Below, piece by piece: positions 55,508 to 61,792 of a DNA stretch of 64,000 nucleotides (its first letter is position 1; each line of letters starts with the position of its first letter). The stretch is taken from assembly GCA_030431255.1 (NCBI GenBank), contig JAUIJL010000002.1, positions 124,001 through 188,000 on the forward strand, in the 5' to 3' direction. The translations under genes were made by a program, and so were the position numbers. Below the pieces are notes generated by a model, which worked only from the letters and a program-made list of their open reading frames with translations, did not search any database and had not been told where the DNA came from. The DNA comes from Thermoanaerobaculia bacterium (GTDB lineage: Bacteria > Acidobacteriota > Thermoanaerobaculia > Multivoradales > J023).

Positions 55508-56035
55508 ATGGCACAGTTTTCAACCAACTCCGATCGGTTGGATCCCTATAAAAACTTTAAATTTCGAGTGCGCTGGGACGGTCGCTACGTGGCCGGGGTG
55601 AGCAAGGTGAGCCCGCTCAAGCGCACCACCGAAATCGTAGAGCATCGGGAAGGCGGCGACTTCAGCTCGCCGCGCAAGAGCCCAGGGCAGGTGAAGTATG
55701 AGGGCGTGACCCTCGAACGGGGCGTCACCCACGACCAAGAATTCGCCCGTTGGGCCAATAAGGTGTGGAACGTCACCGGCGGACCGGGGTCTGAGTCGTC
55801 CCTCAAGGACTTCCGCAAGGACATCACCCTGGAGCTCTACAACGAAGCGGGTCAGCTGGCGATCGCCTACAACCTGTTCCGGTGTTGGCCGTCGGAATAT
55901 CAGGCCATGCCCGAGCTGGACGCCAACGGCAATGCCGTCGCCATTCAAATGCTCAAAATCGAAACCGAGGGTTGGCAGCAAGACGAGGCCGTCACCGAGC
56001 CCGAAGAGCCGTCCTTCGACGAGCCGCCCCTCTGA
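55508..56035 (+). CDS. eCIS tube protein (gp19/Pvc1-like)
   Basis: A 175-residue protein with GAGGAG upstream of ATG 55508. It matches the phage tail tube family: D-P-Y-K-N-F-K-F-R-V, V-A-G-V-S-K-V-S-P-L-K-R-T-T-E, H-R-E-G-G, the conserved K-Y-E-G-V-T-L-E-R-G-V-T-H-D-x-E-F-x-x-W, and a terminal C-W-P-S-E-Y-Q-A-M-P-E-L-D-A-N-G-N. It stacks as hexamers inside the sheath and is expected to carry cargo. It follows the sheath gene after 29 nt. The next real gene is displaced by a 225-bp insertion. Confidence 0.93.
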   Translation: MAQFSTNSDRLDPYKNFKFRVRWDGRYVAGVSKVSPLKRTTEIVEHREGGDFSSPRKSPGQVKYEGVTLERGVTHDQEFARWANKVWNVTGGPGSESSLKDFRKDITLELYNEAGQLAIAYNLFRCWPSEYQAMPELDANGNAVAIQMLKIETEGWQQDEAVTEPEEPSFDEPPL

Positions 56036-56057
56036 TCAGGCCGCCGATCAGGAGATC

Positions 56058-56314
56058 TGAGCCATGGACGAAACCCATGCCATGGAGGGCCTCACGGGGC
56101 GCCACGGGCTGAAGCCCGAGGCTAAGCAACCCTTGCCCCTTCGGGGCGGCCCTGCATTTCGAGCCCGGACCGTCCCCGCAGGGGACAAGTGCTGGGGAGC
56201 CTCGGAATTTATTCCGTGGCTCGCTTCTGCGGCCGCGGCTTCTCTGAACCGGGTCGACCGGGCGATGATCGCCATTCGGAGCTGAGCCATGGACGAAACC
56301 CATGCCATGCAGGG
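56058..56314. mobile_element. Hairpin-rich 225-bp insertion with duplicated gene start
   Basis: A 27-bp perfect direct repeat (56058-56084 and 56283-56309; 32 bp with one mismatch) carries the RBS-proximal bases and first codons M-D-E-T-H-A-M of the following gene. The DNA between the copies is dense in short perfect hairpins: CGGGCT-GA-AGCCCG (56105-56118), GCCCC-TTC-GGGGC (56135-56147), GTCCCC-GCA-GGGGAC (56172-56186) and CGGAAT-TT-ATTCCG (56203-56216). It looks like a REP/MITE-type element inserted in the operon. The first copy opens a 73-residue frame that stops at 56285, just before the second start. Confidence 0.75.
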
Positions 56315-57017
56315 ATTGCGCGCCCCCGATCTGCTGCGTCTGCTGGAGGCAGGCCACGGCCGCGGCCCCCTCGACCGCGGGCTGTTGCTGCTCGAGCACG
56401 CGTCGCCGCGGGCCGACCTGGACTCCCTGTGGTCGATGTCCTTGGCGGAGCGCGATCGCCGATTGGTGGCCCTGCGTCGAGCGACCTTCGGCTCGGCCAT
56501 GGAGGTCACCACCCGCTGCCCCGAATGCGAGACGGCCCTAGAAACGCCCATGGACCTGCGATGGCTTTCTGAGCTGCCGGCTCCCGATGACCCTATGACG
56601 GTGCACGAGCATGGCGGTTTGCGATTTCGGCTGCCGTCCACCCTCAGCCTGATGAAAGCCCTGAGCAGCCCCGACGATCCACGTCGGGCCTTGTTGCGCG
56701 GCACCCTGGAGACACCGGACCCCAAAGATCTGGACGACGAGCAAGTGGATCGCTTGGCGCCTGAGCTGGCGGCGGCGTGGGAAGCGGTGGACCCGATGGC
56801 CGAGGTCCGGCTCGACTTCCGCTGCGTGGGCTGCGAAGCCACCTTTCAGCGGGTCTTCGACATCGCCGAAACCTTCTATGCCGAGGTCGAGGCCTATGGA
56901 CGGCGGCTGCTGCTCGACATCCACGCCCTGGCCTCCGCCTACGGCTGGACCGAGGATGAGGTCTTGGCCTTGGGGCCGGTGCGACGTCGCCTCTACGTGG
57001 ACATGGTGTCCGCATGA
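56289..57017 (+). CDS. eCIS zinc-ribbon baseplate-assembly protein
   Basis: A 242-residue protein. Two C-x-x-C pairs, T-R-C-P-E-C-E near residue 80 and F-R-C-V-G-C-E near residue 180, frame a helical middle and suggest a metal-binding ribbon. It resembles the T4-type baseplate hub assembly proteins found in many eCIS operons directly after the tube gene, with a conserved tail Y-G-W-T-E-D-E-V-L-A-L-G-P-V-R-R-R-L-Y. The start at 56289 is the second of two identical starts created by the insertion upstream; GGAG lies six bases before it. An exact role in baseplate assembly is inferred from context. Confidence 0.7.
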   Translation: MDETHAMQGLRAPDLLRLLEAGHGRGPLDRGLLLLEHASPRADLDSLWSMSLAERDRRLVALRRATFGSAMEVTTRCPECETALETPMDLRWLSELPAPDDPMTVHEHGGLRFRLPSTLSLMKALSSPDDPRRALLRGTLETPDPKDLDDEQVDRLAPELAAAWEAVDPMAEVRLDFRCVGCEATFQRVFDIAETFYAEVEAYGRRLLLDIHALASAYGWTEDEVLALGPVRRRLYVDMVSA

Positions 57018-57078
57018 GAACGGCACCGAATTGGCGAGCCCTCACCCCCCTAGCCCCCCTCTCCCTGCGCGGTGCCCC

Positions 57079-57855
57079 ATGAACGCAATGGACCACCTAT
57101 TGGCTCGATCCACCGGCAGCTTACAAACGGTCCAGCCACGGCTGCCCGGTCGGTTCGAATCCGTCGCCAACGGTTTGGCACCGGAGGTCGTGGACTCCGC
57201 CTCCACGGATGACGCGCAGAGCTGGGGCGAGCTCGATCAGGAGCGAACCGTCCGGCCCGCGATCTCCAAAAGCCCTTCGAAGAAATCAACATCCCCGAGG
57301 ACCGACCACCAGGAGCCCCCATCCACCGTCCGGGCTCGAATCCAAGCTTCGCTGCCGGTCGTGCATCCTGAGACGCCGCTGCCTCCTCCGAACCGAGACG
57401 TCCCGAGGCAATCCGTCGATCCAAGCCAATCGACCCATCCGCCCGCGCCCACGCTCGCCAGGATCACCGAGCCTCCGAGCGCGCCGTCTCCGAGCCCGAC
57501 GGCGGAACCGCGCTCGACCGACACCCCGAGGCTTGAGCCCCACGAGCGTCCGACCTTGGGCCCGAATTCGACGGCAATGCCCGAGCGTGACCGGATCTCG
57601 CAATCCACGGATCGGCCGAATATGTGGACATCGCCCCTGCCGTCCCTGGCCGTGCCCCGTGGTCTGGTGGCCCCGACCCCCGAAGCCCTGCCCGCCGCCG
57701 AGCCGCCGCGCCCTCGGATCGACGTGCGCATCGGCCACATCGAGGTCCGGCAGGCCCCTCGCCCGGACGCCCAGCTCGCCCCCCCGCCGCCCCGTGCCCG
57801 CCGACCGCGGGCCACGGTTTCCCTTGAAGACTATTTGCGCCGTCGCGGGAGCTGA
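57079..57855 (+). CDS. Proline-rich eCIS protein with conserved C-terminal motif
   Basis: A 258-residue protein from ATG 57079. Residues ~30-200 are low-complexity, rich in Pro, Ser, Thr and Arg, and likely disordered. The C-terminus has R-I-D-V-R-I-G-H-I-E-V-R, a proline-rich spacer and V-S-L-E-D-Y-L-R-R-R, a pattern I recognise from small proteins just upstream of DUF4255 genes in eCIS and related loci. The structured part is probably this short tail, which may dock onto the baseplate or sheath terminator. It is 6 nt from the DUF4255 gene. Function not established. Confidence 0.65.
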   Translation: MNAMDHLLARSTGSLQTVQPRLPGRFESVANGLAPEVVDSASTDDAQSWGELDQERTVRPAISKSPSKKSTSPRTDHQEPPSTVRARIQASLPVVHPETPLPPPNRDVPRQSVDPSQSTHPPAPTLARITEPPSAPSPSPTAEPRSTDTPRLEPHERPTLGPNSTAMPERDRISQSTDRPNMWTSPLPSLAVPRGLVAPTPEALPAAEPPRPRIDVRIGHIEVRQAPRPDAQLAPPPPRARRPRATVSLEDYLRRRGS

Positions 57856-57861
57856 AGCGCC

Positions 57862-59298
57862 ATGTCCAACGCCCTGGCCATCGCCGGCGTCACCGCCGTG
57901 CTCGAGGATCTGCTGAACGACGGCCTGCTGAACGCGGATTTTGCCGATTCCATGACCTTCGAGGTCACCGCCAAACCTCCGGAACGCTTGGCTCGGGAGG
58001 AGGAGAACGGCACCGCCGAAAATCCACGCCTCAACCTCTACCTCTATCGGGTCACCCCCAACACCGGTTGGATCAACGAGCGCATGCCGTCCCGCTCCAG
58101 CTCCGGTCGGCGGCTGACCAATCCGTATCTCGCCCTCGATCTCTGCTACCTGCTTTCCGCCTACGGTCTGCAAGACCTCCAGGCTGAGATCTTGCTCGGC
58201 TACGGCATGCAGCTGCTGCACGAAATGCCCGTCTTGTCACGTCAACGGATCCGCGACAGCCTGACGCCGGCCCATCCCGATGCCAGCCTCCTGCCGGCGC
58301 CGTTCTCACTGCTGGACGCTGAGGAGCTGGCGGACCAAATCGAGCAAATCCGCATCTCCCCCCATTGGCACGACACGGAGGAGATGTCCCGCTTGTGGTC
58401 GTCCCTCAACAGCGGGCTGCGGCCCAGCGCCCTCTACAAAGTCACCGTGGCACTGATCGAAAGCCGACGCTCGACGGCGACGGGCCCACCGGTGAAACAT
58501 CGCAGAATCTTCAATCGACCCTTGAACCGACCACGCATCACCGCGTTGTTGTCGAACCCAGCGCCCGCCGATCCCCAGAGCGTGGCCAAAGCCGGCCTGA
58601 TCATCACCCACGGCCATCGCCTGACCCTGGTGGGCTCGGGCTTGCGGGGCGAGCTGACCCGGGTACGCGCGGGCACCGACCTCTTCCAAGGCCCGGCCCT
58701 ACTCGAAGCCACGGACCAGCGCCTCACCTTCGACATCCCCGCGGATTTCCGCCCGGGTTTGGTGGCCGTGCAGGTGGAGCATCACCTGCGCAAGGACGAG
58801 GCCGATCCACCGGCCGAGCCCCAGCCCGAGCCGCCCGCTCCGCCGGTCACCTCCGTCGGCACCCTGCCGTTTGAGACGTCGAATACCGCCGCTTTCATGT
58901 TGGCTCCGTCCTTCAGTGCCGCGCCGAGCTTGCAGGGCGCGCTGCCGGCGGATCCAGCTGAGCCGGTCACGGGCACCATACGCCTGACCTTTGCCCACGG
59001 TGTCGGCCGCGATCAAAAGGTCGAGATGTTGCTCGACGAGGTCGACGCCACCCCGGCACCGGATCGGGATCCGTGGTCGTTCAGCTTCACGGCCGGCCCG
59101 GCCCAAGCCGGTGATACGCCGACCCTATGGGACGTGCCCATCGTCGACGTCGGCCGAGGCGTCTATTTGGTGCGCGCACGGGTCGACGGAGCGGTGAGCG
59201 AGGTCGGCTTCGCCCGGGGCGCGGCAGACCTGGACATTCAGAATCTCGGCGACGCCGGCATCTACTCCGACCCCGCAATCAACTTGGGGACGCCATGA
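57862..59298 (+). CDS. DUF4255 (Pvc16/Afp16-like) tail-terminator protein
   Basis: A 478-residue protein. Residues ~1-195 fit the Pvc16 N-terminal domain (DUF4255): A-I-A-G-V-T-A-V-L-E-D-L-L, P-R-L-N-L-Y-L-Y-R-V-T-P-N, then L-A-L-D-L-C-Y-L-L-S-A-Y-G and E-I-L-L-G-Y-G-M-Q-L-L-H-E-M-P-V-L. In characterised particles the homologue caps the sheath-tube and sets its length. The C-terminal ~280 residues form extra Ig/TIG-like beta domains (G-H-R-L-T-L-V-G-S-G-L and a second repeat), larger than in short Pvc16 homologues. Its stop overlaps the start of the AAA+ gene by 4 bp (ATGA). Confidence 0.88.
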   Translation: MSNALAIAGVTAVLEDLLNDGLLNADFADSMTFEVTAKPPERLAREEENGTAENPRLNLYLYRVTPNTGWINERMPSRSSSGRRLTNPYLALDLCYLLSAYGLQDLQAEILLGYGMQLLHEMPVLSRQRIRDSLTPAHPDASLLPAPFSLLDAEELADQIEQIRISPHWHDTEEMSRLWSSLNSGLRPSALYKVTVALIESRRSTATGPPVKHRRIFNRPLNRPRITALLSNPAPADPQSVAKAGLIITHGHRLTLVGSGLRGELTRVRAGTDLFQGPALLEATDQRLTFDIPADFRPGLVAVQVEHHLRKDEADPPAEPQPEPPAPPVTSVGTLPFETSNTAAFMLAPSFSAAPSLQGALPADPAEPVTGTIRLTFAHGVGRDQKVEMLLDEVDATPAPDRDPWSFSFTAGPAQAGDTPTLWDVPIVDVGRGVYLVRARVDGAVSEVGFARGAADLDIQNLGDAGIYSDPAINLGTP

Positions 59299-61265
59299 CC
59301 ACCGAAAACCCCTTCCCGTGGCGTGAGGCCTCCAAAGCCGAGCTGGAACGCGCCCTCGACGAGCTCTTCGATCGCCTCAGCGGTGGTCGACCCCAAACCC
59401 GCGAGCGGACGAGCGAGTCGCCCGCCGTCGAGCCTTTGCCCAACGCCCTGGATCAGCTGACCGTTCGCTTCGGCCTCTCAACCTTCGAGCGAGACCTGCT
59501 GTTGGCCGCCGTCGGCCACGAGCTGGATGCCCGATTTCCGGAGCTCTTAGGGAGCCCACCGACCTTCGCCGGTTTGTCGCCCCGCCTGCCCGGAGCCCAT
59601 TGGTCGGCCTTGGCACCCGACGGTCCCCTGCGGCGAGGACGCTTGTTGACCACCGATCCCGCGACCGAGCCCCTCGGCTTGGTCCGTCGCCCTTGGCGGG
59701 TGGAGGAAGCCGTTCTGCACGAGCTGCTGGGCCTGCCGCAGCTCGACGACGCCCTGCGTCCCTATTTGCTTCCCTTGGTTCCCACCAACGCGGATCGCTT
59801 GCCCGATCATGCTCAGGCCACGGCTCAGGGCCTGGTAGATCTTTGGACCTCATCGCAGCGTCCCTTGGCGTGGCTGAGCCGCGGGAACGACCCGGCCGAC
59901 GTCCGGGCCGTGGTAGTCGCCGCTGCACGCGCTCTGGGCTGGAGCGTGTTGGTGCTCGACGGCGGACGTCTGCCTCACGACCCATCCCAGGTGGAAGACC
60001 TGGTGGAACGTTGGCAGCGGGACGCGGTGCTCCAGGACTTCGTCCTGGTGATCGAGCCCGAGGCCGAAGATCTTGCGGGTTATCGCCCCATCCGCCAATG
60101 GTTGGACCGGGCAGCCGCCGGCACCATGGTTTGGATCGCCGCGGAAGCTCCCCCGGCCACGGAGCGACCGGTGATTCGCCTGGACCTGCCCGCCGCGGAT
60201 CCGGCCGCGACATCGGCCATGTGGCGCCAAGCTCTGGGTCCCGTGGCGAGCTCGTTGAACGGAGCGGTCGATCGACTGGCTCAACAATTCGACCTGACCC
60301 CGCGGGCGATGCAAGAAGTCGCCGCGGAGGTCCGCCTGGAGGTCGCCGGCTCGCAGTCGGTGGAGCATCCCTCCTTCGAGCCTGCCGAGCTCGAGCCGGC
60401 CGAGCTAGAGCAGATGATCTGGCGCAAAGCCCGGCACCGCGCCCGAGGCGGTCTCGACCACTTGGCCCAACGCCTCGAGCCGGTCGCCGAATGGCCGGAT
60501 CTGATCCTTCCCGAGCCCCAGATGCAAGTCCTGCGATCCGTGGTCACCCATGTTCGCCGCCGCCATCGGGTCTACCAGACCTGGGGTTTTGCCGAAAAGA
60601 GCCGCCGCGGCTTGGGCATCAGCGCCCTCTTCTCCGGCCCTTCGGGCACGGGCAAAACCTTGGCTGCCGAGGTGCTGGCCCGGGAGCTGGACCTGGATCT
60701 CTACCGCATCGACCTGTCGGCGGTGGTGTCGAAATACATCGGTGAGACTGAAAGCAACCTGAGCCGTCTTTTCGACGCCGCCGAGCGCAGCGGCGCCATC
60801 CTGCTCTTCGACGAAGCCGACAGCCTCTTCGGCAAACGCTCCGAGATCCGTGACAGCCACGACCGATATGCCAATCTGGAGGTCAGCTACTTGCTGCAAC
60901 GGGTCGAGGCCTACCGTGGTCTGGCGATCCTCACCACCAACTTCGAGAAGAGCCTCGACACCGCCTTTGCCCGGCGTCTGCGTTTCGTGGTGCCCTTCCC
61001 CATGCCGTCCCAGGCCGACCGACGTCGCATTTGGCAGCGAGTCCTACCCCAAGCCACTCCCACCGTCGACCTGGATTGGGATCGATTGGCTCAGCTCACC
61101 GCCACCGGCGGCCTCATCCGCAATATTGCCCTCGGAGCCGCCTTCCGCGCCGCGGACCAAGACCGTGCCGTGAACATGGCCGACATGGCCGCCGCCGCCC
61201 GTGCCGAGGTGGCGAAAAGCGGTCGTCAGGTGCCGTCCCAAGAGCTCAGGGGATGGGCACCGTGA
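59295..61265 (+). CDS. AAA+ ATPase of the eCIS (Pvc15/Afp15-like)
   Basis: A 656-residue protein beginning at ATG 59295 inside the DUF4255 stop. The N-terminal ~400 residues are helical with a degenerate AAA-like part. The C-terminal ATPase has Walker A G-P-S-G-T-G-K-T (Lys454), Walker B L-L-F-D-E-A-D (Asp506, Glu507), sensor-1 L-T-T-N and an arginine-finger region A-F-A-R-R-L-R-F. This ATPase is a hallmark of eCIS loci, and its homologue is needed for cargo loading or stability in Photorhabdus particles. It helps to tell this operon from a prophage tail. Its stop overlaps the next gene (GTGA). Confidence 0.93.
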   Translation: MTTENPFPWREASKAELERALDELFDRLSGGRPQTRERTSESPAVEPLPNALDQLTVRFGLSTFERDLLLAAVGHELDARFPELLGSPPTFAGLSPRLPGAHWSALAPDGPLRRGRLLTTDPATEPLGLVRRPWRVEEAVLHELLGLPQLDDALRPYLLPLVPTNADRLPDHAQATAQGLVDLWTSSQRPLAWLSRGNDPADVRAVVVAAARALGWSVLVLDGGRLPHDPSQVEDLVERWQRDAVLQDFVLVIEPEAEDLAGYRPIRQWLDRAAAGTMVWIAAEAPPATERPVIRLDLPAADPAATSAMWRQALGPVASSLNGAVDRLAQQFDLTPRAMQEVAAEVRLEVAGSQSVEHPSFEPAELEPAELEQMIWRKARHRARGGLDHLAQRLEPVAEWPDLILPEPQMQVLRSVVTHVRRRHRVYQTWGFAEKSRRGLGISALFSGPSGTGKTLAAEVLARELDLDLYRIDLSAVVSKYIGETESNLSRLFDAAERSGAILLFDEADSLFGKRSEIRDSHDRYANLEVSYLLQRVEAYRGLAILTTNFEKSLDTAFARRLRFVVPFPMPSQADRRRIWQRVLPQATPTVDLDWDRLAQLTATGGLIRNIALGAAFRAADQDRAVNMADMAAAARAEVAKSGRQVPSQELRGWAP

Positions 61266-61792
61266 AGTCAATCCAACCCGCCCAGGGCCCCGCTCCACCA
61301 CCCGCCGACATCGACTTGTCCATTGACCGCTTGAGCGTCGAAGGGTTGAGCGAAGCGGACGCGCGACGTCTGGCAGGCTCGTTGGAGCGTCGCTTGGCGG
61401 CGCTCATGCACGAGCGCGGTCTACCGTCGGGGCTCAGCGGGTCCGACGGTCTCAAGGTGGATCATCTCGACCTATCGGACCTGCGCCTCAAGCTGGGTCC
61501 CAACCTCCAACGAGGTCCGGAGCGGGCCGGTGCTCAGCTCGCGGAAGCTCTTTGGAGCCGATGGCAGCGCCCATTGGACGGCGGTTCTTCAGCGGTGCCA
61601 GGCACTTCGCAGGCGGTGCCAGGCACTTCGCAGGCGGTGCCAGGCACTTCGCAGGCGGTGCCAGGCACTTCCCGAACGGGCACTTCGCAGGCGGTGCCAG
61701 GCACTTCCCGAACGGTGCCAGGCACTTCCCGAACGGTGCCAGGCACTTCCCGAACGGTGCCAGGCACTTCGCAGACGAGGACGCGACCGTGA
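61262..61792 (+). CDS. Small eCIS-operon protein with repeat-encoded C-terminus
   Basis: The GTG at 61262 overlaps the AAA+ stop and has AGGGG nine bases upstream; an ATG at 61253 is an alternative. The product is 176 residues. Residues 1-110 look like a folded domain, with I-D-L-S-I-D-R-L-S-V-E-G-L-S, then A-R-R-L-A-G-S-L-E-R-R-L-A-A-L and D-H-L-D-L-S-D-L-R-L-K-L-G-P; small proteins of this kind are common after the eCIS ATPase. The last ~65 residues are encoded by a 21-bp repeat, giving A-V-P-G-T-S-Q and T-V-P-G-T-S-R units. The stop overlaps the start of the next gene. The repeat tail is probably a recent addition. Confidence 0.65.
   Translation: MKSIQPAQGPAPPPADIDLSIDRLSVEGLSEADARRLAGSLERRLAALMHERGLPSGLSGSDGLKVDHLDLSDLRLKLGPNLQRGPERAGAQLAEALWSRWQRPLDGGSSAVPGTSQAVPGTSQAVPGTSQAVPGTSRTGTSQAVPGTSRTVPGTSRTVPGTSRTVPGTSQTRTRP
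61594..61776 (+). repeat. 21-bp in-frame tandem repeat with GGTGCCAGG core
   Basis: Eight full copies of GGTGCCAGGCACTTC plus a 6-bp linker (GCAGGC or CCGAAC) occur at 61594, 61615, 61636, 61657, 61693, 61714, 61735 and 61756, with one truncated copy at about 61678. The period of 21 bp keeps the reading frame. The core is shared with the repeat clusters at 25.4, 26.8 and 28.9 kb. Confidence 0.92.

Noticed and set aside
56064..56285. A 73-codon frame starting M-D-E-T-H-A-M
   Set aside because: It exists because the 225-bp hairpin-rich insert duplicated the start of the next gene. Its body is insert DNA, so it was not called as a gene.
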